A stretch of DNA of 39,242 nucleotides from CALZJC01 sp041574955 (GTDB lineage Bacteria; Acidobacteriota; Thermoanaerobaculia; Multivoradales; JAHEKO01), in the NCBI GenBank assembly GCA_041574955.1, contig JBFGNS010000022.1:1-39242 (forward strand), read 5' to 3'. The notes under the pieces were generated by a model. That model had not been told where the DNA came from and ran no database searches. It saw nothing but the letters and a program-made list of their open reading frames with translations. This document shows positions 23,828 to 31,703 of the stretch, piece after piece (position 1 is the first letter of the stretch; the number at the start of each line of letters is the position of its first letter). Made by a program: the position numbers and the translations under genes.

Positions 23828-24007
23828 TCAGGTCGTCGACCGGGTCGTCGCGCCGCCGTCGGGCAGCGGGCCCGCGCCGCCGGCCGTCAGCTCGCGGATC
23901 GAGCCCCACCGTTCGACACTGGGCGGGGCGTAGGGGCGAAGCGACCGGCACGCGGGCTCGTGGCCCGGCTTCAATGACTTCTCCCGCGCGCGATTCCTGG
24001 CTGTCAT
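23828..24007 (-). CDS. Lasso peptide precursor A2 (59 residues)
   Basis: A 59-residue peptide with ATG at 24007, 24 bases after the cyclase stop and with AGAGG upstream. The leader ends YAPPSVERWGSIRELTA, sharing the WGSIRELT block exactly with precursor A1 and showing the YxxP, Gly and penultimate-Thr positions expected of lasso leaders. The predicted core, residues 43-59, is GGAGPLPDGGATTRSTT, again Gly1 and Asp8, so an eight-residue ring and a nine-residue tail rich in Thr and Ser. It is too short for automatic callers and lies in the gap between cyclase and PRTase-PqqD genes. Confidence 0.87.
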   Translation of the reverse strand: MTARNRAREKSLKPGHEPACRSLRPYAPPSVERWGSIRELTAGGAGPLPDGGATTRSTT

Positions 24008-24031
24008 CGTGTCGCCTCTCGCCCCGGCCGC

Positions 24032-25945
24032 TCAGGCAGCCGATTCTCGTTGTCCCGTGCTCGCCACCGACACCGGTGAGGGCTCCTCGAGGCTGCGCAA
24101 CCAAGCTTCAAGGCACAGCCAACGCACCAGGCCTCTGAATCGGTACCGGTTCGAGTTTCTGTTCTCAAGATAGCACATCCAGCGCCGCCGCAACAGCCGC
24201 TCGTCGACCAGGCCCAGGGCCACGACGCGCGAGCCGTCGAGCAGCCGTTCGACCCGCGCACGCTCCCGCCGGCGCAACCCGGCCTCCACCAGCTCGCCGA
24301 AGTGGGCGTAGCCGGGCCGTGTCCGAACCGGCTCCGGCAGCCAGCCGCGCATCGCGCGCCGCAGCAGCACCTTCTCTTCGCCGTTTTGCCGCAGGCAGTC
24401 GGCGGGCAGCGACAGGAAGAAATCGACCAGCCGGCGGTCGAGCAACGGCAGCCGCAGCTCCACCCCGGCGTGCGCAGCGACCCGGTCGAGGGCCAGCAGG
24501 TTGCCCGCGAAGAGGCCGCCGGTGAGCAGCCCCCGGCTGACAGCGGCGGCCGCGGTCAGCGGCTCGCGGCCGCCCAACCGGGACGCGGGCCGCCCCGGCG
24601 TGCGCGGCACCAGTGCGTCGCGCTGCCGGTCGAAGTGGCCGAGGACGCGCCGCGCGCCGGCACCCAGGCGCGGCCGCAGCAGCCGGTAGGCCAGCAGCCA
24701 AGCCGCCGAGCGCCCGCTGCGCCGCCGGAAGTGCGGCAGCTCGCCGGCCAGCTCGGGCCAGCCTACGTCGAGCAGGTTGTACGGCACGCCGTAGCTGTCG
24801 CCGCCGAAGACCTGGTCGCCACCCACACCACTCAGCACGACCCGGCAACCGTCGGCCCGGGCTCGTTCGAGCGGGCGCAGCCAGACGAACCGGTCGACCG
24901 AGATCTCGGGCTCGCTCAGCCGGAAGCCGCCGTCGCGCCCGAACCGACGCAGTCCCCAGCCGTCGTCGGAGGGCAGGGCGGTGACCTCGAAGCCGGCGCA
25001 CCGCTGCCACAGCGCCTGCTGGTAGAACCGCTCGTCCGCCGCCCGCCGACGCTCGAAGGTGCAGGTGTAGAGCCTCACCGGCGGCAGGCTCTCGCCGGCA
25101 CCTTGCAGCCGGTGGGCGGCGCAGGCGATCGACGACGAGTCGAGGCCGCCGCTGGCCAGCACCGCGACCGGCCCCGGCGCCCGCAGCCGAGCCCGAACCG
25201 CCGTTTGGAGCAGCTCGCGCAGCTCCTCGACGTAGGCTTCCGGCCGGCCGTACCGCCGCGGCTGCCCGCCGAAGCGGAAGTAGCGCTCGACGCGGATCCC
25301 CGAAGGGTCGGCCGTCAACAGGTGGGCCGGCGGCAGGCGCAGCACCCCGCGGTAGGCGGTGGTCGACAGCCAGTGCTCGTGCTCCCCGGCCAGGAACCGC
25401 CGGAGGAAGTCACGATCCAGCGCCGGGCTGCGCGCCAGCCCCGCCACCACGGCGCCGACGCCCGAGGCGGCGATCAGCCTGGACCCGTCGACGGCGTAGT
25501 GGAGCGGCCGCACTCCCAGGGGATCGCGCGCGCACAACAGCCGGCGCTCCCGGTCGTCCCACAAGGCGAAGGCGAAGTCCCCGAGCAGCCGCCGGGGGCA
25601 GTCGGCACCCCACAGCCGGTAGGCGGCCAGCAACAGCTGGCCGTCCGAGGGGCGCGGATCGGACACCAGGCCGGCCGAGCGCAGCGGCGCCATCAGCTCC
25701 TCCCGGTTGTCCAGACGGCAGTCGGCGACCATCACCAACCTGCCACCGTCGGCCACCAGCGGCAGCTCGCCGGCCCGCGTCTCGGGCGACGTCAGCAGCT
25801 CGACAGCAGCCGCCGCCGCGGCGCCGGCCAGCCGCAGCCTCGCGCCGTCGCGGCCGCGCTCGGCCGAGGCGGCCACCATCGGCTCGATCCAGCCGCGCTC
25901 GGCCGGCGCGCCGGCGAGGTCGGCCGCCAGACAGAGCCCGCTCAC
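24032..25945 (-). CDS. Lasso cyclase (asparagine synthetase B homolog)
   Basis: A 637-residue AsnB-like protein. The N-terminal glutaminase-like half is present (GDFAFALWDDRERRLLCARDP at about 122-142), but position 2 is Ser instead of the catalytic Cys of AsnB, so glutamine hydrolysis is not expected. The synthetase half has the PP-loop ASGGLDSSS at about 264-272 and LSGVGGDQVFGG, used to adenylate an acidic side chain. In lasso pathways this enzyme activates the ring Asp or Glu and closes the macrolactam with the core N-terminus. The GTG at 25945 (MSGLCLA) has AAAGG eight bases upstream. The two precursor genes nearby decide between cyclase and ordinary asparagine synthetase; I favour cyclase. 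It precedes precursor A2 in the operon. Confidence 0.88.
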   Translation of the reverse strand: MSGLCLAADLAGAPAERGWIEPMVAASAERGRDGARLRLAGAAAAAAVELLTSPETRAGELPLVADGGRLVMVADCRLDNREELMAPLRSAGLVSDPRPSDGQLLLAAYRLWGADCPRRLLGDFAFALWDDRERRLLCARDPLGVRPLHYAVDGSRLIAASGVGAVVAGLARSPALDRDFLRRFLAGEHEHWLSTTAYRGVLRLPPAHLLTADPSGIRVERYFRFGGQPRRYGRPEAYVEELRELLQTAVRARLRAPGPVAVLASGGLDSSSIACAAHRLQGAGESLPPVRLYTCTFERRRAADERFYQQALWQRCAGFEVTALPSDDGWGLRRFGRDGGFRLSEPEISVDRFVWLRPLERARADGCRVVLSGVGGDQVFGGDSYGVPYNLLDVGWPELAGELPHFRRRSGRSAAWLLAYRLLRPRLGAGARRVLGHFDRQRDALVPRTPGRPASRLGGREPLTAAAAVSRGLLTGGLFAGNLLALDRVAAHAGVELRLPLLDRRLVDFFLSLPADCLRQNGEEKVLLRRAMRGWLPEPVRTRPGYAHFGELVEAGLRRRERARVERLLDGSRVVALGLVDERLLRRRWMCYLENRNSNRYRFRGLVRWLCLEAWLRSLEEPSPVSVASTGQRESAA

Positions 25946-26028
25946 GCAGTGCCTTTCTCTGCTGGGTTGCTCGACCTCATCGGCGTGACGTCGCGCCCCG
26001 GCAGCCCGTGGGCCGCCGGGGCACAGGA

Positions 26029-26041
26029 TCTGACCGTACCG
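26029..26041 (-). promoter_or_regulatory. 13-mer shared with the 18.9 kb promoter, ahead of the lasso cyclase
   Basis: The sequence TCTGACCGTACCG is identical at 26029-26041 and 18875-18887. Read on the minus strand it includes TACGGT, which is the -10 box of the SARP-type promoter at 18879. Here it lies about 90 bases ahead of the cyclase GTG and just after the stop of the DUF7467 gene. The upstream heptamer positions match CCTGACG only weakly, so this could be a secondary promoter for the lasso genes. Confidence 0.4.
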
Positions 26042-26050
26042 TGACCCGGT

Positions 26051-27994
26051 CTAGCGGGCCTTCTGCCCCGACTTCTTGCCGCCGCCACCGCCGTCACTGG
26101 TGGAGGGAGCGGTGTCGTTGAGCGGGCAGTCGTCCTGGTTGGGGTTCAGCACGGCGGTGATCAGGCCGTTGTTCTTGCTGTAGGCCCGCACCACCTCGAA
26201 GTTGCAACTCGGGCTGCGGTAGCCGGCCCCGATCGCCTGCGAGCAGCTGGTGTGGATGTTCTCGCTGCCCAGCAGGGTCGTCTTGCTGGAGTTGGTCCAG
26301 CGCCGCAGGGTGATCTCGGTACCGAGCGTGCCGGCGTGCTTGGTCGGGTTGGCCGACGCCAGCACCTGGAAGATCTGGCCCTTTGTCACCGTGCCGGCAA
26401 AGACCGGAGCGGTGGCGTTCTTGGCCGTCACCTCGATGTAGACGGTGTTGGGCGAGCCCTCGGCCAGGTACTCGAGGGCGACCTCGGTCACCTTGCCGCT
26501 GCACGGTCCGCCGGTGGTCTCCTCCAGGCACGGCAGCCCGTCGGACGGCACGCACACCGGGAACACCATGTGACTGATGTTGAGGATGTCCATGCCGAAC
26601 ACATCGACACTGATCAAAGAGCTCACCGGGATGGGGTTGGCGATGCAGTAGTCGGCGACCGAGGGGCCGCAGCTGCCGTCCTGGAACTGGAGCGAGAACT
26701 TCTCCCACTCGCGGTTGCCGGACGGGTCGTTGTTTGGGTAGGTCCCGTCGGTCCCCACGGTGCGGGGGTCGTCGATCGTCACGGCGTAGGAGATCTGGCC
26801 GGGGCCTGTGACCGGACGCTTGAAGTAGGCGGTGCCGAACTCCTCGTCGTCGCTCCAGTTCTCCGGCGGGTAGCCCAAGCCGTAGCAGTTGCCGAACTCG
26901 AGCGAGGACTCGGCGAACGTGTTGCTCTCCTGGTTGACGCCGAACGCCGCCATGTCGTCGGGGTCGCCGTTGGTGCCGTCCTCGTCGGGATCGAAGGCCA
27001 GCAGCTGCGGCGGTACCTCGGTGAAGCCGGTGGCCGGATCCACGTTGGTGTTGTCGTCGTCGCCGTCCAGCGTGGCCGCGGCCGCCGCCTCGCCGGTCGG
27101 ATCGTTCAGGTAGCAGGCCTGGACCGCGGGCGTTATCCGCGCCGTCGGGTCCTTCCATTCCGAGCGCGGGCGGTTGCCGTAGTCGAAGTCGCCGTCCCAC
27201 ATCGTCAGGTTGGGGACGGTCAGGCTGCCGTCGGCCGGCCGCGGCAGCTGGGTCTTGAGGCTCCAGGTGCCGTCGTAGGTGGTGTCCGAGAAGTCGGGGC
27301 TGGGCGAGGTGCAGATGCTCTGACCGTTGAACAGCACGGCGTAATCCGTGCAGCTGGTGATCGGCACGCCGAAGGCGAAGGCGACGTTGGGCAGGATGGC
27401 GATCGAGCCGGGCCGCGAGAACGCCACCTTGAGCATGTTCCAGCTCAGGTCGGGGTTGTCGAACTGGGTGATCTCGAGCACCCAGAAGCGGTTGAACGTC
27501 ACCGGGTTGGTGGCCGACGCCAGATCGGTGGTGGTGAAGGTGAACCAGGCGTTGTCCTTGTCGGCCAGGTCGGTGTCGGAGTCCAAGGTGAACAGCGGAG
27601 CGCCGTCGCACTCGTAGTCGACGTTCGCGTCCGTGCACAGGCTGTAGCGCAGCCGGATCTCGCCGTCGAAGTCGGCGTCCCAGTACCCCGTGCCGCCGCC
27701 GACCTTGCCGAGGCTCGGTCCCCGGCCGTCGGGGTCGAAGATGCCGAGGGTCACCGGCGTGCCGTCGGCCACCGTCGCCGGCAGTCGCAGCCGGATCTTG
27801 AGGGTCAGCGGGTAGACCCCTTCCAGATCGTTGAAGTTCTCGAAACCGGCGGACGAGGTGCCGATCATCCGGCCGTCGGTGGTGCTACAGGTCGGGAAGC
27901 AGACGAAGCTGGCGTCGCTCACCTGAGCGCCGGCGGCACCGGCGCCGCTCAGCGCCACGGCGAGGGCCGCGATCAAGAGAAGTCGATTGGTCAT
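26051..27994 (-). CDS. Secreted protein with one DUF7467-type domain (paralog of 15908-18823)
   Basis: A 647-residue exported protein with a signal peptide (residues 1-23, ending AGAAGA). Its N-terminal region repeats the order of motifs found in the 971-residue paralog: CFPTC, GRMIGTSSAGFENFNDLEG, LGIFDPDGRGPS, VAFAFGVPITSCTD, DFSDTTYDGTWS, TMWDGDFDYGNRPR, TGFTEVPPQL, LEFGNCY, PSGNREWEKF and MDILNISHMVFPVCV. One DUF7467-type domain follows (CSGKVTEVALEYL to HTSCSQAIGAG), and the tail ends GGGGGKKSGQKAR. ATG at 27994 has GGAGG eight bases upstream. It follows the small 86-residue gene and precedes the lasso cyclase by 105 bases on the same strand, so it may be part of the lasso transcript. 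Function unknown. Confidence 0.85.
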   Translation of the reverse strand: MTNRLLLIAALAVALSGAGAAGAQVSDASFVCFPTCSTTDGRMIGTSSAGFENFNDLEGVYPLTLKIRLRLPATVADGTPVTLGIFDPDGRGPSLGKVGGGTGYWDADFDGEIRLRYSLCTDANVDYECDGAPLFTLDSDTDLADKDNAWFTFTTTDLASATNPVTFNRFWVLEITQFDNPDLSWNMLKVAFSRPGSIAILPNVAFAFGVPITSCTDYAVLFNGQSICTSPSPDFSDTTYDGTWSLKTQLPRPADGSLTVPNLTMWDGDFDYGNRPRSEWKDPTARITPAVQACYLNDPTGEAAAAATLDGDDDNTNVDPATGFTEVPPQLLAFDPDEDGTNGDPDDMAAFGVNQESNTFAESSLEFGNCYGLGYPPENWSDDEEFGTAYFKRPVTGPGQISYAVTIDDPRTVGTDGTYPNNDPSGNREWEKFSLQFQDGSCGPSVADYCIANPIPVSSLISVDVFGMDILNISHMVFPVCVPSDGLPCLEETTGGPCSGKVTEVALEYLAEGSPNTVYIEVTAKNATAPVFAGTVTKGQIFQVLASANPTKHAGTLGTEITLRRWTNSSKTTLLGSENIHTSCSQAIGAGYRSPSCNFEVVRAYSKNNGLITAVLNPNQDDCPLNDTAPSTSDGGGGGKKSGQKAR

Positions 27995-28086
27995 GGCTGG
28001 AACCTCCGAAGCCTGTTGAAAAACCTGCAAGAAACCACCACGGAAGCGCGCTTCCGTCGTTCTCGTTCGTCGGGTACTCGGAGCGG

Positions 28087-28347
28087 TCATTCGGACGCCA
28101 CTCCGGCGGCCCGCTCGCCGTCCTCCACGGGCGCCGCCGCCTCACGCAACTCGAGCCGCGAGGTCAGCAGGCGAAGCAGCTGGCGCGGGCCGCTGAGATA
28201 CTCCTCCTCACCGGTCCGCAGGTCGCGCATGTAACCGCGCCACACCTCCCTGACCTTGCCGCGCTCTCGAGGTTCTTGCCAGAACCGTATCAGATACGAG
28301 TGCGAGCGGGCCGGCGGCGGGCTGTCGGGTGCCTCCTGTTTCGACAT
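28087..28347 (-). CDS. Small conserved-looking protein of unknown function
   Basis: An 86-residue protein with a Pro-rich N-terminus and a core (SYLIRFWQEPRERG, VWRGYMRDLRTGEEEYLSG, QLLRLLTSRLEL) of the kind seen in short hypothetical proteins of other phyla. It has no signal peptide, and no lasso leader motif (no penultimate Thr with Gly core). An ATG at 28356 is also in frame, but the GGGGAGG site is too close to it (one base) and well placed for the ATG at 28347. It is the first gene after the SARP-type promoter and lies 92 bases upstream of the DUF7467 gene. No function is assigned. Confidence 0.7.
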   Translation of the reverse strand: MSKQEAPDSPPPARSHSYLIRFWQEPRERGKVREVWRGYMRDLRTGEEEYLSGPRQLLRLLTSRLELREAAAPVEDGERAAGVASE

Positions 28348-28377
28348 ATTCGACATTCCTCCCCTGAAACTGCAGCT

Positions 28378-28410
28378 ATCGTAGAGGGCGGGCGTCAGGA
28401 GAACGTCAGG
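28378..28410 (-). promoter_or_regulatory. SARP-type promoter: paired CCTGACG heptamers plus -10
   Basis: Read on the minus strand: CCTGACG (28410-28404), 4-base spacer TTCT, CCTGACG (28399-28393), 9-base spacer, TACGAT (28383-28378). The period of 11 bases and distance to -10 match the promoter at 18879-18911 base for base. The site faces away from the divergent SARP-like gene at 28518 and toward the small gene, the DUF7467 gene and the lasso genes. Confidence 0.7.
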
Positions 28411-28517
28411 GACAGGAGGAGGCGTTCGGGGTCGTGGTGGCCGGGCCTCGGAGAGCTTGTTAAGATCTCACCGAGATTCCCCGACTCCACGGGTAACGGC
28501 GCTTCGCGTCGGCGACA

Positions 28518-30911
28518 GTGACCGGTGCCCCGTGGGTGGGGTTCATTTTCTTGAAGCCGGGCGGAAGTTCACCGACCACCCGGCGGGGAGCGTTGGCGGC
28601 GTTGAGTCGACTCGAGATCCGGCTGTTCGGGGGGTGCGAGGTGCGGGTCGCGGAGCGGACGGTTCACGCCTTCGAGTCGAAGAAGGTGCGCGGCCTGCTG
28701 GCCTATCTGGCGACCAGGCGCCAGCGGCCGGAAAGCCGCGAGAGCCTCGCCAACCTGCTGTGGGCCGAGAAGTCCGATGAGGCGGCGCGGCGCAACCTGC
28801 GGCAGGCTCTGCACAACCTGCGCACGGCGCTCGAGCCGCATCTCGAAGGCCAGGAGGTGGTCGAGGTGCACGGGACCGACCTGCGTCTGGCCCCGCAGCT
28901 CGACTGCTGGCTCGACGTCGAGCAGTTCGAGGCCGCCATGCGCAACGGCATCACCGACTCCGGCGTCGACAGCTACCAGCTGGCGATCGCCACCCGGCTG
29001 TACGCCGGCGACTTCCTGGCCGGCTTCGCGATCAACGACAGCCCGCCCTTCGAGGAGTGGCAGCTGGCCGAGCAGGAGCGGCTGCGCGAGGCGGCGATCG
29101 AGGCTTTCAAGAGCCTGATCACCGCTTCGCTCGACCGCGGCGAGCACCGCATAGGCATCCAGCACGCCCGGCGGCTGCTGGCTATCGATCCGCTGTCCGA
29201 GAGCGTCCACCGCATGCTGATGCGGCTGTACGCGCTGTCCGGTCAGCGCAGCCGCGCGCTCGCCCAGTTCGAGAAGCTGCGCTCGCTGCTGGCCAGCGAG
29301 CTGGCGGTGGAGCCGATGCCGGAGACGGTCGAGCTCCACCAGTCGATCCTCACCGCCGACTCGGTGGCGGCCGCCGAGCAGGAGGAGGAGCCGGTGGCCC
29401 CGCTGGTGCCGCTGGTCGGGCGGGGCCAGGAGTTCGCCGCCCTGCAGCACTGCTGGACGCAGGCGCAGCAGGGGCGCGGACGACTGACCCTGGTGCGAGG
29501 CCCCGCCGGCGTCGGCAAGAGCCGGCTGGTGCGCTCGCTGGTCGACGCCGCCACGTCAAGGCGCACCGCGCTGGTGCTGCAAGGCCACGCCAGCGCCGGC
29601 GGTCCGGTGGTCGGCTACGGCATCCTCGCCGACGTGGTGGCCAACGCCCTGCTCGAGCTGCTGCCGGACGACGGCGAGCCTTCACTGCTCGACGCCCTGC
29701 CGAGCCGCACCCGGCACGATCTGACCACCCTCTGCCCCGATCTCGAGGAGCTCACCGCGGCCGGCGAGGCGCGGACCGCCGACGAAGCCGGCAGCTCGGA
29801 GCGCATCGCCGAGTCGCTGCTCGAGTTCCTCGATCTGCTGGCGCAGAGCGCCCCGGCGGGCGGCAGTTCGATGCCGGTGGTGGTGATCCTCGACGATCTG
29901 CGCTGGGCGGACCACGCGAGCCTCGAGCTGCTCGCCGAGCTGGCGGCCCGCGCCCCCGGACGGAAGCTGTGGCTGGTGGCCTGCCTGACCGACAACGGAG
30001 ACCAGCCGGAGCTGCCGGCCGGGGCGACCGAGGAGCAGCTCGTGCTCGAGCCGCTGTCCGGGCGCGACATCGACGAGATCGCGGCGTCGCTGGTGGAGGG
30101 CGTAGCGACCGGTGAGCTGTCCGCGTTCCTGCGCGAACGCTCGGCCGGCATGCCGCTGCTGGTCACCGAGCTGATCAACTTCTTGTGGGACGAGGGGCTG
30201 CTCGAGCCGCGCGAAGCCGGGCGCTGGAGCCTGGCCGGCGAGACGGCGACGCTGTCGCCCCCGGCCGATCTGCTGGGCGTGGTGCAGCTGCGGCTGCGCC
30301 GGCTGCCGACCTCGACCCGTCGCCTGCTGGCGCTGGCGGCGGTACTCGGCCAACGGTTCGACGCCACCCTGCTGCAGCGGGTCGACGGCGAGCACATGCG
30401 GGTGGTCGAGATCTGCCTGGAGACGGCGCTCGAGCGCTGGCTGGTCCGGCACTGCCAGAACAGCTGGACGCCGCACCGACCGGAGAGCGACCTGGCGCTG
30501 TGGGCCAAGGGGGCGCGCCGCGGCACCTTCGAGTTCGCCCACGAGGCGATCCGAGAAGCCATCCTGCGGGACATCAACCCGATCCGCAAGCGCGCGCTGC
30601 ACGCCGCGGTGGCGGCGCGGCTGGCGGAGGTGCGGCGCGACGAGCTGGAAACGGTGAGCGAAGAGATGGCGTTCCACCTGCTCGAGGCGGGCGAGTGGGA
30701 GCGCGCTCTGCCCTGCCTGGAGCGGGCCGCGCAGCGCGCCGCGGCCGTCCGCGCCGGCGGCGTCGAGCGCTGGTACCTGGAACGCGTCCTGGCCGTCCTC
30801 GAGCGGCTGCTGCCCGAGGCCGGAGGCGGCGCGCGGCGGCGGGAGCTCGACGAGATCCGGCAGCGGATCGAGCGGCGGTTGGCGGCCGCGCCGGACGGTC
30901 CGGCCGCTTGA
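28518..30911 (+). CDS. SARP/AfsR-like transcriptional regulator (winged helix, BTAD and AAA ATPase)
   Basis: A large regulator, up to 797 residues. Residues about 30-110 form an OmpR-type winged helix (LEIRLFGGCEVRV, KVRGLLAYLATRRQRPESRESLANLLW, EAARRNLRQALHNLRTAL) and about 115-275 the bacterial transcriptional activator domain with TPR-like helices, as in SARPs. An AAA_16-type ATPase follows with Walker A GPAGVGKSR near 328-336 and Walker B VVVILDDLRWAD near 455-466, then a helical C-terminal region, as in AfsR. The start is uncertain: GTG at 28518 is the first, but homology begins about 30 residues later, and TTG at 28593 or 28602 behind GGGGAG is plausible. It is divergent from the unit whose promoter carries SARP-type heptamers and is the likely activator of the island. 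Confidence 0.88.
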   Translation: MTGAPWVGFIFLKPGGSSPTTRRGALAALSRLEIRLFGGCEVRVAERTVHAFESKKVRGLLAYLATRRQRPESRESLANLLWAEKSDEAARRNLRQALHNLRTALEPHLEGQEVVEVHGTDLRLAPQLDCWLDVEQFEAAMRNGITDSGVDSYQLAIATRLYAGDFLAGFAINDSPPFEEWQLAEQERLREAAIEAFKSLITASLDRGEHRIGIQHARRLLAIDPLSESVHRMLMRLYALSGQRSRALAQFEKLRSLLASELAVEPMPETVELHQSILTADSVAAAEQEEEPVAPLVPLVGRGQEFAALQHCWTQAQQGRGRLTLVRGPAGVGKSRLVRSLVDAATSRRTALVLQGHASAGGPVVGYGILADVVANALLELLPDDGEPSLLDALPSRTRHDLTTLCPDLEELTAAGEARTADEAGSSERIAESLLEFLDLLAQSAPAGGSSMPVVVILDDLRWADHASLELLAELAARAPGRKLWLVACLTDNGDQPELPAGATEEQLVLEPLSGRDIDEIAASLVEGVATGELSAFLRERSAGMPLLVTELINFLWDEGLLEPREAGRWSLAGETATLSPPADLLGVVQLRLRRLPTSTRRLLALAAVLGQRFDATLLQRVDGEHMRVVEICLETALERWLVRHCQNSWTPHRPESDLALWAKGARRGTFEFAHEAIREAILRDINPIRKRALHAAVAARLAEVRRDELETVSEEMAFHLLEAGEWERALPCLERAAQRAAAVRAGGVERWYLERVLAVLERLLPEAGGGARRRELDEIRQRIERRLAAAPDGPAA

Positions 30912-30917
30912 CGGCGG

Positions 30918-31628
30918 TCAGCAGTAGCTCGCCAGGAAGCGGCGCAGCAGTCCGGCGACGGCCTCCGACGGCCGCAGCAGGCAGGCCAGCTCCTGGCCGG
31001 TTGTGCGGCGTGGCAGGTAGCCGTCGCGGTACATCTCGAGCCGCTCCTCCATCTGCGACACGGTCATTTCGCTGTGGAACTGGGTGCTGTAGACCGGCTT
31101 GCCGTGGCAGCGCAGCGCCTGATAGCGGCAGCGCTCCGAGGCCGCCAGCTCGATCAGCTCGGCGGGCAGACGGTCCACCCGGTCGTGGTGGCCGAGCTGC
31201 ACCGGGAAGCGGCGCGGCAGCTCGCCGAACAACGGGTCACGGCGGCCGGCCGGGGTCAGCTCGACGTCGAACGTGCCCACCTCGCCGCTCGCCGGATCGG
31301 TGACCACACGGCCGCCCAGCGCTGCCACCAGCGCGTGGTGCCCGTAGCACGAGGCGAACAGAGGACGGCTCTCCGCGACCAGCCGGCGCAAGGTCTCGGC
31401 CAGCGCCTCGCTGAACGGATGCGCGGTGGTCACCGAATGGGCGCCGGCGCCCCCGACCATGACCACCGCGTGCTGGCGCACCCGCCGCCAGCCGAGCCGC
31501 GGCTCGGCCACCAGGTTGTGACAGGTCAGCTCGGGCGGCGGGAGACCGGTGGCCTGCAGGAAGCAGCGCACCTCCTGCGCCTCGGCCCGGGGGTCGTCAC
31601 GCACCTGGAGCAGCAGCACCCGCGGCAT
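30918..31628 (-). CDS. Class I glutamine amidotransferase
   Basis: A 236-residue GATase1-fold protein. The nucleophile Cys94 lies in LFASCYGHHALV and the other triad members in STQFHSEM (His185, Glu187). Such stand-alone domains, often annotated as GMP synthase-like, hydrolyse glutamine or gamma-glutamyl compounds; no synthetase domain is attached. ATG at 31628; no clear ribosome-binding site. Its stop is six bases from the regulator's stop, so the two genes are convergent. It is not clearly linked to the lasso cluster. Confidence 0.85.
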   Translation of the reverse strand: MPRVLLLQVRDDPRAEAQEVRCFLQATGLPPPELTCHNLVAEPRLGWRRVRQHAVVMVGGAGAHSVTTAHPFSEALAETLRRLVAESRPLFASCYGHHALVAALGGRVVTDPASGEVGTFDVELTPAGRRDPLFGELPRRFPVQLGHHDRVDRLPAELIELAASERCRYQALRCHGKPVYSTQFHSEMTVSQMEERLEMYRDGYLPRRTTGQELACLLRPSEAVAGLLRRFLASYC

Positions 31629-31703
31629 CGGCCGATGATATCCAGCCGAGCGCGCACCACCCGTCGGCCACCGCCGGCCGGCGCGGGCCGAGGCCGCCGC
31701 CGC

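Noticed and set aside
28087..28347. Third lasso precursor
   Set aside because: No YxxP leader block, no penultimate Thr before Gly and no acidic residue at core position 7-9.
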